From Desulfurococcales archaeon (GTDB taxonomy: Archaea; Thermoproteota; Thermoprotei_A; Sulfolobales; Desulfurococcaceae), in contig WAPN01000030.1 of the NCBI GenBank assembly GCA_015520735.1, positions 1 through 56,114 of the forward strand: 56,114 nucleotides of DNA, read 5' to 3'. The notes beneath the pieces were generated by a model, which searched no databases, was not told the origin of the DNA, and saw only the letters and a program-made list of their open reading frames with translations. The position numbers and the translations under genes are program-made. Positions 7,550 through 15,888 of the stretch are shown here, piece by piece (positions within the stretch are counted from its first letter, which is position 1; each line of letters opens with the position of its first letter).

Positions 7550-7564
7550 AGGGCTTCAAGCCCT
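7550..7564. promoter_or_regulatory. 15-bp palindrome AGGGCTT-C-AAGCCCT at the nadM transcription start
   Basis: A perfect 7+1+7 inverted repeat in the 72-base region between the divergent M50 protease and nadM genes. Its position over the predicted nadM start site suits a repressor operator; as RNA it would form a small leader hairpin. Confidence 0.45.
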
Positions 7565-7578
7565 AAATTAATTGTTGG

Positions 7579-8142
7579 GTGCAGGGATTGCTAGGCCCTG
7601 ACGACCGATGTATGATGATCGCGAGGTTCCAGCCGCTACACTATGGTCACTTCAACGCGATCAAGTACTGCTACAAGCGCTTCGAAGAAGTAATAATAGT
7701 CATAGGTATGGCGAGCCAGAGCCATACACCGGAAAACCCATTCACAGCTGGCGAGAGATTATTGATGATCAGGGAGACACTAAGATGGGCTGGTCTACCA
7801 CTAGACAAGCTTGTCACAGTAACACTGCCTACCATGGAAGTCAGCAAAGTGGCAGTCCACTACGTCAAACTGTATTCTCCACCATTCACTCATGTCATAA
7901 CACTGAACCCGATAATCCAGAGAATATTCATGGAGGAAGGATATAAGGTAGTAACACCTGAGGTGCTTCAGAGAGATAACTACAGGGGCTCCGTTGTTAG
8001 GAGGCTCATGGCTGAAGGAAACGATGATTGGAGGAAACTGGTTCCTCCACCTGTCGAGAAGATTATTGACGAGATAGACGGTGTACGGAGAGTACAGATG
8101 CTGTATCGCGAGAAGATACCGGGATACTATGTGACGACCTAA
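7579..8142 (+). CDS. nadM: Nicotinamide-nucleotide adenylyltransferase
   Basis: Joins NMN and ATP to NAD+ and pyrophosphate, the last step of NAD synthesis, in the cytoplasm. Archaeal NadM signatures are present: ARFQPLHYGHF with the nucleotide-binding H-x-G-H at 21-24, SQSHTPENPFTAGERLLMI (about 47-65), and a late basic GSVVRRLM motif (about 137-144) corresponding to the second phosphate-binding element. The usual Gly before RFQP is Ala here. The GTG at 7579 is used; TTG at 7588 (behind GGGTGCAGG) is an equally good start, while ATG 7612 would cut into strand 1. Confidence 0.92.
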   Translation: MQGLLGPDDRCMMIARFQPLHYGHFNAIKYCYKRFEEVIIVIGMASQSHTPENPFTAGERLLMIRETLRWAGLPLDKLVTVTLPTMEVSKVAVHYVKLYSPPFTHVITLNPIIQRIFMEEGYKVVTPEVLQRDNYRGSVVRRLMAEGNDDWRKLVPPPVEKIIDEIDGVRRVQMLYREKIPGYYVTT

Positions 8143-8165
8143 ACATTGATCCGGTAGGCGGTAGT

Positions 8166-8828
8166 GTGTTGAAGACATTCAGGTGCACGCTATGTGGTCT
8201 GTGCTGTAGGTCATCTCCTATATCGATCCTCCCACATGAAGACTATATTCTTCGTATCCTTGCCAATCGCCTAGGCGTAAAGTATAGGTCAAGACCTGGA
8301 TACAGGGTCTTCGACAAGAGGACAGGCAGAGATATAGCGTTATCTTATGTGATGGAGCTTGTAGACGGGAGATGCCCCTTCCTCAGGCAAGACGATCTCT
8401 GCATGATCCAAGATGTTTACAAGCCGCTGATCTGCCGGAGCTTCCCCTACGTACCAAAACAAGTAAGATATATCATTAGCAACGAGCTAAAACTGGTGTT
8501 CGCAAAGGTAGATTATGGTATCAGTAGTGCCTGCCCCGTTATCAGGCAGGACAAGGAAATAATAATGGGGCTCATGGCCTCAACACCATTATGGCATAGA
8601 CTATATTTTCCACAAGAATACGCGGCAGCTATGGAGATGGAGGAGAAGAGAACATTAATGCTTCGATTGTTGTCGAAACTATGGATATCAGGAATAGTTA
8701 GTATTGACTCTGACCGTGGAGGAGTACATAACATTATTAATTTATATGAGCTCCTCAGAACATATTTCCCGAACCTACCATATATTATGGGGTTGGGTGA
8801 AACCTTAGATAGGATCAGGGGAAGGTGA
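8166..8828 (+). CDS. YkgJ-family cysteine-cluster protein
   Basis: A 220-residue member of the YkgJ/UPF0153 family, thought to hold an Fe-S or Zn cluster. The diagnostic N-terminal motif is CTLCGLCC (residues 7-14), followed later by CPFL, CMIQDVYKPLICRSFPY (C79, C90) and a CP at about C122-P123. The C-terminal half is helical. Biochemical role is not known for the family. GTG start with GGCGGTAG upstream. It lies 23 bases after nadM and 7 bases before birA, so the three are probably co-transcribed. Confidence 0.82.
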   Translation: MLKTFRCTLCGLCCRSSPISILPHEDYILRILANRLGVKYRSRPGYRVFDKRTGRDIALSYVMELVDGRCPFLRQDDLCMIQDVYKPLICRSFPYVPKQVRYIISNELKLVFAKVDYGISSACPVIRQDKEIIMGLMASTPLWHRLYFPQEYAAAMEMEEKRTLMLRLLSKLWISGIVSIDSDRGGVHNIINLYELLRTYFPNLPYIMGLGETLDRIRGR

Positions 8829-8835
8829 ATATGGT

Positions 8836-9735
8836 GTGATCGATCTAAAGACTGCGGTCAAGATTCTAGCCCTATATAAGCTCATCAAGAACAATGACTG
8901 GTTGATAAGGGATCTTGCATGGGAAATAGGAGTTAGGGAGAAAATACTTGTCGATGCAGTGGAGGAGCTCTCTAAGAACTACCTGATAACAATCGACGAA
9001 TCCCATATAATCTGGAACCCGGCAGATATCCCCTCAATGCTTAATCCTTGGGGATGGGAGCTAGTACACGAGCCCGTCCTAGGCTCCACGCAGGAGGCGG
9101 CCAGAGGCCTGGGTCCTTGGAGCATAGTAGTTGCTGAGTATATGCTGATGGGTAGGGGCAGGCATGGGAAAACCTGGAAGACAGGGCTTGGGGGCCTATG
9201 GGTTACGTTTAAGATAAGCACGAACCCTGAAACCGCGGCACTTATGCCGATTATTATCCCAGTTATCCTGACGAGGATCCTGAGAACGAGCCTGGACATC
9301 AACGCTCGGATAAAGTGGCCCAATGACATAGTGGTAAACGGCAGGAAACTAGCTGGAATACTTATCGAGGCAGAAGCATTCAGAAATAAAATGATCATTT
9401 ACATCGGTATAGGCCTGAACGTCAATAACGAGCCACCGATCGAGAAGGCAGTATCCATCAGACAGATAAGAGGGATGACGCCTAGGAACAAGATCCTATC
9501 CATGATGATAGGCTGGATATCAAGAGCTAAGAAACTTGCAGAAGAGCCCGAGAAGCTCAGAGAACAATACTTAGAGTATCTAGATACTCTCAATAAGGTT
9601 GTGACCGCGAAGACGAGAGAGGGAATAGTTCAGGGCTTGGCAGTAGATGTTAATGACCTAGGGTATCTGGTGTTGGAAACCGAGGATGGGAGAAAAATAC
9701 TTGACCCAACAATCACCTACGAGGTACGATACTGA
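8836..9735 (+). CDS. birA: Biotin-[acetyl-CoA-carboxylase] ligase, BirA type
   Basis: Attaches biotin, via biotinyl-AMP, to a lysine of a biotin carrier protein. The N-terminal 60 residues form a winged helix (LIRDLAWEIGVREKILVDAV), so it may also act as a repressor as bifunctional BirA does. The catalytic domain has GRGRHGKTW (about 106-114), the biotin/AMP-binding loop, and KWPNDIVVNGRKLAGILIE (about 164-182) with the catalytic lysine K173 region. The small C-terminal SH3-like domain ends with ILDPTITYEVRY. GTG start; GGAAGGTGA is the ribosome-binding site. The biotinylated partner is outside the window. Confidence 0.9.
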   Translation: MIDLKTAVKILALYKLIKNNDWLIRDLAWEIGVREKILVDAVEELSKNYLITIDESHIIWNPADIPSMLNPWGWELVHEPVLGSTQEAARGLGPWSIVVAEYMLMGRGRHGKTWKTGLGGLWVTFKISTNPETAALMPIIIPVILTRILRTSLDINARIKWPNDIVVNGRKLAGILIEAEAFRNKMIIYIGIGLNVNNEPPIEKAVSIRQIRGMTPRNKILSMMIGWISRAKKLAEEPEKLREQYLEYLDTLNKVVTAKTREGIVQGLAVDVNDLGYLVLETEDGRKILDPTITYEVRY

Positions 9736-9739
9736 CTCT

Positions 9740-11116
9740 TTATCTTCCCGCAACATCCACATTTCTTACAAGCATGGCTGGAGCGTGTATGTCACCCAGC
9801 GGTACCACCTTATCCCCTACACCTACTAGATCCTTTCCCATCCACTCATAGATATTACCTCCTATGACGACACCTTTTATGGGGCCCTTGACCTCACCGT
9901 CTTCCACGAGTAAACCATGGGTTACAGTTGCCTGTGTACCCCCGTTCACGAAGTTGCTTGTCCAATAGCCTATGACGCCATATACTATAATACCCTTCTT
10001 TATCTCGCCTATCAGTTCCTCCCATTTCATCGTGTTCCTGCCCACCACATACATGTTTGTGAAGCCAGGCGACGGCGGGCTAGACACAGACCTTCTGAAA
10101 CCGTTGCCCGTGGAGTACTTGTTTTCGCGTCTGGCAGTATAATGGTCGTAGAGATATGTTTCCAGCACTCCATGGCTCACCACGTATTTTCTCGAGGTAG
10201 GTATTCCTTCATCATCAAAACTACATGAACCAACACCCCAATCTATGGATGGATCATCGAGGATATCGATGTTCTCGCTCAGCACCTGCTTATCGATCTT
10301 TCCTTTTAATGGGCTCCTACCGCGCTGGATATGAAGCGCTGAGAACGCTGGGGCGAGAACGGTCTCCAAGAACTTGGCTGTCACGTGCGGGTGGAGGAGT
10401 ACTTCGTACTTGCCCGACTCAATGGGTTTTCCTCCCATGAACCGCGTTGACAGCTTTGCGGCCTCGATCGTTTCTCTCAGGATTTCGTCCTCGTTGAGGC
10501 GTCTGGAGCCATATTCGAGATAAAATGTTGATTCACCGCCATCTTTTCTACTCTTTATTTCTATCCATGTTGACAACATCGTATTCTCTTCATAAAGATG
10601 TTCGCCAAAACTGTTAACGACTAGTTTTCCGCCATCAATTACCTCTAATCCTCCCTGCGTCACTATCGTTTCGTCGGCGCCAGCTCCTCTTCCTGCATCC
10701 CCTGCTGTTTCGATCACGTTTTTCAAGAGCCCGGCAATCTCCTCGGGTTCCAGCCCGGCTATTTTTTCATCGTATGTACTGGAAAGTACCCCGCGGGAAT
10801 AGTTTGTGGCGAAGCCCGGAAAGTCCTTGTCTTCGGGGGTGTTCCGCGCAATCTTGACAAGGGTTTCCGCCAGCTTATCGATATCCGGCGATAGATCGCT
10901 CAAACCTATGCTGGCTAATCGTCTACCAACAGCTACTCTGATTCCGTACTTACCAGCATCAGATACGCTTATTCCCTTGATCCTCCCGTCAGATATCTCG
11001 GCAGCCCTTACCTTGGCCCATGAGCCGAAGAACTCTGCTTCGCTGGCTCCCTTTTCGAGTAGTTTATCTATGAAGCGTTTAGCCAGATCTAGAAGAACCT
11101 CTCTCACCATGATCAC
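9740..11116 (-). CDS. tldE: TldE/PmbA-family metalloprotease component
   Basis: A 458-residue TldE (PmbA) partner of the TldD/TldE protease, which in bacteria and archaea degrades unfolded peptides and trims modified peptides. Family features: N-terminal VREVLLDLAKRFIDKLLEKG, ISVSDAGKYGIRVAVG (about 49-64), and the C-terminal ATVTHGLLVEDGEVKGPIK block (about 400-418). It lacks the HExxxH of TldD, as expected for the non-catalytic subunit. Its start overlaps the tldD stop by 4 bases (11113-11116), so the pair is translationally coupled. Confidence 0.9.
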   Translation of the reverse strand: MIMVREVLLDLAKRFIDKLLEKGASEAEFFGSWAKVRAAEISDGRIKGISVSDAGKYGIRVAVGRRLASIGLSDLSPDIDKLAETLVKIARNTPEDKDFPGFATNYSRGVLSSTYDEKIAGLEPEEIAGLLKNVIETAGDAGRGAGADETIVTQGGLEVIDGGKLVVNSFGEHLYEENTMLSTWIEIKSRKDGGESTFYLEYGSRRLNEDEILRETIEAAKLSTRFMGGKPIESGKYEVLLHPHVTAKFLETVLAPAFSALHIQRGRSPLKGKIDKQVLSENIDILDDPSIDWGVGSCSFDDEGIPTSRKYVVSHGVLETYLYDHYTARRENKYSTGNGFRRSVSSPPSPGFTNMYVVGRNTMKWEELIGEIKKGIIVYGVIGYWTSNFVNGGTQATVTHGLLVEDGEVKGPIKGVVIGGNIYEWMGKDLVGVGDKVVPLGDIHAPAMLVRNVDVAGR

Positions 11117-12516
11117 CTCCCGCCCCCAATTGTTATCCTAGATACACGGACATGTGGGCCTCCATCTCCTACCCGTACCATCTGGCCTCCTTTGCCACAG
11201 CCCCCGAAAACGGATGTCTTGACTTTGAGATCGTTTGCTACCATGTCAACATTCCTGAGTGTCTCAAGAATCATTCCTGAGAGCATTACTCCTCTGACCA
11301 TGTTCTTGATTTCGCCATTCTCAATGATATAGCTTGGACCAGCTATGAAGGTGAAAGTACCCATGGCCGGGTTGACTTCTCCGCCAAGGGCTCCCCTGCC
11401 CCTGATGTATACTCCTTGCTTCACATCCTCGAACAACTCTTCAGGCTTAGCGTCGCCGGGAAGCATGAACGTGTTGGTCTGTCTGACGAGGACCGGGTAG
11501 CTGTAGGCCATCGCGCGTGCGTTGCCCGTTGGTTCTCCGCCAATACTCTTGGCCGTCGTGAGGCTGTGGAGGAATCCCTTGAGGACCCCCTTTTCCACGG
11601 TTGCTACGCGTCTCTTCGGTGTTCCTTCATCATCATATGGTATCCAGAAGCCTCCCTCGATCATCCCATCATCAACTATTGTTACGAGGGGGTTTGCTAC
11701 CTGCTGGCCTATCCTCCCCCTCAATATGCTTCCATTAGCTTCTACCTCGTCCGCCTCGCTCGCATGGCCGAATGCCTCGTGCAGCATGAGGCCGACCATC
11801 TCGTTGTCGAGGATAGCAGTGTATACGCCAGGCTTTATCGCCGGGGCTTTGCTGGCCTCTGAAGCTAGCTTCCCTACTTCTTCGGCGAAGACTCCCCAGT
11901 CTCTCGACTCGATGAATTCCCAGCCAGCCACGGCCGAGTCGGCATCGTAGACTCGCTCCATGACCTCTCCATGTTTCCCTATGGCGAGGATGCCTATACC
12001 TATCAGCCTGGTCTCAACTTGGACATCGTCGCCCCAGCTCGAGACATATTGTCTCTTGTCGTGCTCATAGCCATACCTGATCAGAGCAGATACAATTCCT
12101 TCAACACTTCTGCACCTCTTATAGGCTTCTACCACGATGTTTATCTTCGTCGACGGGTCGACTTCCTCGGCTGAGACCTTATATGTGCTGGTTCTTGAGT
12201 CCTTGCTGGTCTTCCTCTTGTATAGCTCCTGCTTTTTTCCGGTGAGACGCATGGCTTTAGCGGCACATAACGCATCCTCCACGGTCTTCTTGACTGATTC
12301 CCAGTCCGGCTTATTTGTTGAGGCGAACCCCATGTATCCGTCAAGATAAATTCTTACACCAACACCGTAGATCTTATCTATACTGTATTCTCTGAGAACA
12401 CCATTATCCAAGTGTATCGTCTCGTAGAGCCTACGTTGAACCCTTACATCAACGAAGTCTGCGCCTAGTTTCTCCGCGTAGGAGAGTATAGCGTAGGGGT
12501 CGAAGGGGTCAGGCAT
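11113..12516 (-). CDS. tldD: TldD-family zinc metalloprotease
   Basis: Catalytic subunit of the TldD/TldE heterodimer. The zinc-binding HEAFGH motif is at 246-251 (GLMLHEAFGHASEADEV), and the third ligand is expected to be C440 in the C-terminal SVFGGCGKGGQ segment. Length (467) is normal. ATG start at 12516. It is the promoter-proximal gene of the pair; an upstream perfect palindrome (12589-12602) lies in the divergent promoter region shared with the zinc microprotein/helicase genes. Confidence 0.93.
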   Translation of the reverse strand: MPDPFDPYAILSYAEKLGADFVDVRVQRRLYETIHLDNGVLREYSIDKIYGVGVRIYLDGYMGFASTNKPDWESVKKTVEDALCAAKAMRLTGKKQELYKRKTSKDSRTSTYKVSAEEVDPSTKINIVVEAYKRCRSVEGIVSALIRYGYEHDKRQYVSSWGDDVQVETRLIGIGILAIGKHGEVMERVYDADSAVAGWEFIESRDWGVFAEEVGKLASEASKAPAIKPGVYTAILDNEMVGLMLHEAFGHASEADEVEANGSILRGRIGQQVANPLVTIVDDGMIEGGFWIPYDDEGTPKRRVATVEKGVLKGFLHSLTTAKSIGGEPTGNARAMAYSYPVLVRQTNTFMLPGDAKPEELFEDVKQGVYIRGRGALGGEVNPAMGTFTFIAGPSYIIENGEIKNMVRGVMLSGMILETLRNVDMVANDLKVKTSVFGGCGKGGQMVRVGDGGPHVRVSRITIGGGR

Positions 12517-12588
12517 GATTTGTACACCACGTAGTATTATTCACTTGTAGCTTATAGTATTGACCTGGAATAACAGTCTTCTCCAACG

Positions 12589-12602
12589 ATACTGGCCAGT
12601 AT
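12589..12602. promoter_or_regulatory. 14-bp perfect palindrome ATACTGG-CCAGTAT
   Basis: Uninterrupted 7+7 palindrome in the 146-base divergent region between tldD (minus) and the zinc microprotein (plus). It could be an operator controlling either or both. No other copy was noticed in the window. Confidence 0.4.
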
Positions 12603-12662
12603 GAACCATAGTGGTGAACATATTATTGATATAGCCACATAGTATATTCTGGGTGTAGAGGA

Positions 12663-12893
12663 TTGGTCGAGAAAACCTGTAGTGTTGATGGCTGTGGGAA
12701 AACGGCCGCTCGAGAACTAAGTTATCCTGACGCTAAGGTGTTAGAGGAGAAGGCTGGACTCAAGCTCAAAGTATATCATGCGAGGCCTCCGCGCAGGCCA
12801 GGAGTAGTCTATCTGTGTGAGGAACACTATAAGCTCTGGAAGAGATTAAGCAGAGAAGAACGTAAGATCAGGGACATGGTTCTCAAGTCCTAG
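12663..12893 (+). CDS. Small zinc-finger-like protein
   Basis: A 76-residue protein with C6-x4-C11 (TCSVDGCGK) and C52-x2-H55 (YLCEEHYK), a likely single zinc site, on an otherwise basic helical chain ending KRLSREERKIRDMVLKS. Start TTG at 12663 behind AGAGGA. It lies 24 bases upstream of the helicase, on the same strand, so it is likely co-expressed and possibly a partner. Family not recognised. Confidence 0.65.
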   Translation: MVEKTCSVDGCGKTAARELSYPDAKVLEEKAGLKLKVYHARPPRRPGVVYLCEEHYKLWKRLSREERKIRDMVLKS

Positions 12894-12917
12894 TCTCCTC
12901 TGGATGCGTGGAGCAAT

Positions 12918-15197
12918 ATGTATGAACCGTTGCTGGAAGAACTATCAGTTCTTCTCAGGAGGACATGGGGCCAAGCAGAAGTTGGGATACGCCATGTATA
13001 CGTGGAAGAGACTGGTGAGCCTGAGCCAGGCCCATGTATAGAGGATATAGGACTACCACAACCAGTCATTAATGCTCTGAAGAGCCGGGGTATAGAGAGA
13101 CTATACAAGTTCCAGTATGAGGCAGTAAAGAAGATCATGAATGGAGACAATGTTGTTATAGTGGCTGGCACGGGTACAGGTAAGACTGAGGCTTTTTTGA
13201 TACCTCTGATCAAATTGGGCCTCGAGGAGAAGACGAGGCCAGTCTCACTCCTACTTTATCCGACGAAAGCACTTGCCAGAGATCAGCTTGCAAGGATCCA
13301 TGGAGTCCTGGGCTTTGGCGGTGTAACCGCCGCAGTATATGATGGTGATACACCAGCCAAGGATAGGAGGAGGATTAGCGCTAGCCCTCCGCATATACTT
13401 GTGACGAACCCGGACATGATACATGTAGGCCTAGTATTAAGTCCTGCAATAAGATCATTTGTTCGTTCGGCCAAGATAATGGTTTTCGACGAGCTCCATG
13501 TCTACGAAGGAGTCCTCGGCGCTCATGTCAGAGCTATAGTTGAGAGGATGAGGAGGCATAGAAGGGGCAAGAGACCCCAGTTCATAGGGGTCTCGGCAAC
13601 TATAGGCAATCCAAAGGAACACGCCGAGACGCTATTCGACGCCCCTGTCGAGGTTGTCGAGGGGCCGAGATGGAGGAAGGGAACGGCCTACCATGTACTG
13701 GTTTCGGCGGGAAAGCTTAGCAGGTGGACTGTGGCGGCAGGCCTGGCATCTATGCTTATAGACTTGGGCTTAAGAGTTCTAGTCTTCACGGATTCTCAGC
13801 AGATGGCAGAGCTCGTATCTAGGATCGCTAAGGGCTATGGCAAACAATTGCTTGTTCATCGTGCAGGCCTGAAGCCTGAAGATAGGAGAATGGTTGAGCA
13901 GAAGCTTAGGATGGGCGAAGCGCAGGGTGTTGTTGCAACCCCGACTCTTGAGCTGGGTATAGATATTGGTTATCTGGATGCCGTGATTATGGTTGCGCCT
14001 CCTCCTAGCTATGCGAAATACCTGCAGAGAGCAGGCAGGGCTGGAAGGAGGGGTCGCACGGGCTATGTATTCACAATCCTTGGCGATGATCCGATCGACG
14101 CTTATTACGAGCGTAACCCAGAGCGGTTCTATGGGCAAGAAATACCTCCTAGCTACTTGGAGCCTGACAATGAGGAAGTACTCAAGATACATGCTCTTGC
14201 ACTCCTCCTGCAAGAAAAGCGGGTCTTAGCCAAATACCTTCGAGAACCTTGGAGAAGAGCTCTGGATAGCCTCGTCTACGAGAGGCTTGCCGTCAAAATA
14301 GTTGATAGGTATGTGGTGAACTGGAGGCCAGCCTTCAAGGTTTTCCGTGAGAACTATATATCGATAAGGGGTGCCGGGCCGCAGGTTAGGATAATAAATA
14401 GGGATACTGGTGAAGTGATCGGATACCGTGAGCTCCCACAGGCGATTCTCGACCTCCACAAGGATGCAATATACTTGTGCTCAGGCAGGATCTATGAGAG
14501 CCTAGGAATAGATCCTAAGAATAGAGTTGCATATGTCCGGAGACTGCCGGACGACACACCATATTACACGAGGCCCCTCTATAGTGTGGACATCGTGGAC
14601 TATGACACGATCATGGAGCGGACAACCAGTAGAGGTATACCACTGGCCTATGCCAGGGCTGTATTGAAAATAGTTGTCGAGGGATATGTGCTGAGAAACT
14701 ACTATGATACCGGGAAGAAAGGCTATAAGAACTGGCTGGACGAACCAGTATCCTACAGATATGTGACAAGAGCTGTTTCTGCCAAGTACCCGGTTAACGG
14801 GGAATGGGACTGGATGAGCAATGCTGAGGCCTTTCATGCAATCGAGCATGCAGTGATCAGCGCTGCACGGCCAGTCTGCGGCGCAGGCTTGGGAGATATG
14901 GGCGGCATAAGCTATCCCAGCGGCGACATCGTATTCTACGACGCGGCTCCAGGAGGCTCTGGTCTTGCCAGACTATTGTATGAGAGATACGAGAAAGCCG
15001 AGGACATAGCATACGAGATCATGGCTCAATGCGACTGCATGGACGGCTGCCCAAGATGCATATACAGCCCCTACTGTGGCAACAACAACCAGGTGCTCTC
15101 GAGAACAAAGGCTCTCCACATGCTGGGTCTGGTCAGGAAGAACAGGTATAAGCTTCCAGCCCCACTTGCAGATAAGTATGGTAAGGGGATAGTGTAG
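12918..15197 (+). CDS. DEAD/H-box helicase with DUF1998 zinc domain (MrfA/Hrq1-like)
   Basis: A 759-residue superfamily 2 DNA helicase. Walker A AGTGTGKT is at 83-90, motif II DELH at 191-194, motif III SAT at 226-228, and motif VI QRAGRAGRRGRTGY in the second RecA domain (about 369-382). The C-terminus carries the DUF1998-type cysteine cluster C705, C707, C711, C714, C720 (CDCMDGCPRC). This architecture is that of MrfA/Hrq1/SftH helicases, 3'-5' translocases linked to DNA repair such as crosslink or mitomycin damage. ATG start with GTGGAG upstream. Role in this organism is inferred from family. Confidence 0.88.
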   Translation: MYEPLLEELSVLLRRTWGQAEVGIRHVYVEETGEPEPGPCIEDIGLPQPVINALKSRGIERLYKFQYEAVKKIMNGDNVVIVAGTGTGKTEAFLIPLIKLGLEEKTRPVSLLLYPTKALARDQLARIHGVLGFGGVTAAVYDGDTPAKDRRRISASPPHILVTNPDMIHVGLVLSPAIRSFVRSAKIMVFDELHVYEGVLGAHVRAIVERMRRHRRGKRPQFIGVSATIGNPKEHAETLFDAPVEVVEGPRWRKGTAYHVLVSAGKLSRWTVAAGLASMLIDLGLRVLVFTDSQQMAELVSRIAKGYGKQLLVHRAGLKPEDRRMVEQKLRMGEAQGVVATPTLELGIDIGYLDAVIMVAPPPSYAKYLQRAGRAGRRGRTGYVFTILGDDPIDAYYERNPERFYGQEIPPSYLEPDNEEVLKIHALALLLQEKRVLAKYLREPWRRALDSLVYERLAVKIVDRYVVNWRPAFKVFRENYISIRGAGPQVRIINRDTGEVIGYRELPQAILDLHKDAIYLCSGRIYESLGIDPKNRVAYVRRLPDDTPYYTRPLYSVDIVDYDTIMERTTSRGIPLAYARAVLKIVVEGYVLRNYYDTGKKGYKNWLDEPVSYRYVTRAVSAKYPVNGEWDWMSNAEAFHAIEHAVISAARPVCGAGLGDMGGISYPSGDIVFYDAAPGGSGLARLLYERYEKAEDIAYEIMAQCDCMDGCPRCIYSPYCGNNNQVLSRTKALHMLGLVRKNRYKLPAPLADKYGKGIV

Positions 15198-15211
15198 ATG
15201 ATCCAGTAGGA

Positions 15212-15316
15212 TTATGTTATATTATCGTGGAGCACAATATTTCTTCCATGCGGGATGACCGGGGCCTCTACTAGCTGAGCAATGATGTATTCACGGACCG
15301 GGGGACCGTAAAACAA
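15212..15316 (-). CDS. Possible 34-residue ORF coupled to dut
   Basis: Starts with TTG one base after the dut stop (15318) and runs to 15212. The translation is protein-like, with YGPPVREYIIAQLVEAPVIP then HGRNIVLHDN, and GGGCGAG at the end of dut would serve as ribosome-binding site. It fills the gap between dut and the convergent helicase. No family is recognised; it could also be a relic of a longer dut C-terminus. Confidence 0.35.
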   Translation of the reverse strand: MFYGPPVREYIIAQLVEAPVIPHGRNIVLHDNIT

Positions 15317-15317
15317 T

Positions 15318-15788
15318 TCATTTCTCGCCCTGATAGTAGCCATTATAGGTCTTCTTAGTCTCGCCCGTCATCCTGAACACGACGAGCTGGGCTATCTGAG
15401 CCCCCTTATCAATGATAATGCCGTGGAGATTATGCACCACTAGGAGCCCAGACCCCCTTCCTCTATATCCTGGATCCCATACCGCGGTATATAGGGTTGC
15501 CCCCATTCTTATGAGGCTGGATCTCTGTATCGCCAAGCCCATATAGCCGTTCGGTATCTCGATCCACTCCTTGTACTTGACGTAGTATGGGCCGGGCCCA
15601 AGCTTGAATGAACCGTTAGCCGGAGTAATTTCACGGTATTTCGGAAGAACACGTTCTTCTATTCCTAAACGGCCATGTGTTTCTAGGACGTATACTCTGT
15701 CTAGATGTAGTTTAAGGCCCGCGCAGTCGGTCTCCTCATAACTAGCTCCAAGAAGTTCAACGAGATCCTCGGGTCTCAAAACCGCCAA
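15318..15788 (-). CDS. dut: dUTPase (crenarchaeal dUTP/dCTP-deaminase superfamily)
   Basis: Hydrolyses dUTP to dUMP and pyrophosphate, keeping uracil out of DNA. The trimeric dUTPase/Dcd fold is shown by AIQRSSLIRMG (about 87-97, phosphate-binding RSS), AVWDPGYRGRGSGLLVVHN (about 101-119, the active-site loop) and AQIAQLVVFRM (about 131-141). Length 156 matches crenarchaeal Dut. Start TTG at 15788, with GGTGA 9-13 bases upstream. A dCTP deaminase activity cannot be fully excluded from sequence alone. Confidence 0.88.
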   Translation of the reverse strand: MAVLRPEDLVELLGASYEETDCAGLKLHLDRVYVLETHGRLGIEERVLPKYREITPANGSFKLGPGPYYVKYKEWIEIPNGYMGLAIQRSSLIRMGATLYTAVWDPGYRGRGSGLLVVHNLHGIIIDKGAQIAQLVVFRMTGETKKTYNGYYQGEK

Positions 15789-15825
15789 TCTTTTCTCACC
15801 ATTCCTATTGATTGGATGGGATTAG

Positions 15826-15833
15826 GTTTAATA
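15826..15833 (+). promoter_or_regulatory. TATA box for the NifX-like gene
   Basis: GGTTTAATA-type element about 60 bases upstream of the ATG at 15889; predicted start near 15855, within the dyad at 15850-15863. Confidence 0.45.
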
Positions 15834-15849
15834 GTATGGAACCAAATAG

Positions 15850-15863
15850 TGTGCAATAGCACA
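15850..15863. promoter_or_regulatory. Operator-like dyad TGTGC-AATA-GCACA
   Basis: Perfect 5-bp inverted repeat with a 4-base spacer at the predicted transcription start of the NifX-like gene. The flanking context AGTGTGCAATAGCACATAA is nearly repeated upstream of the Trp-rich microprotein (AGTGTGCTATAGCTCAAAA), which indicates a shared regulator. Confidence 0.6.
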
Positions 15864-15888
15864 TAAAACAAAGAGAGGTGCATAGCGC

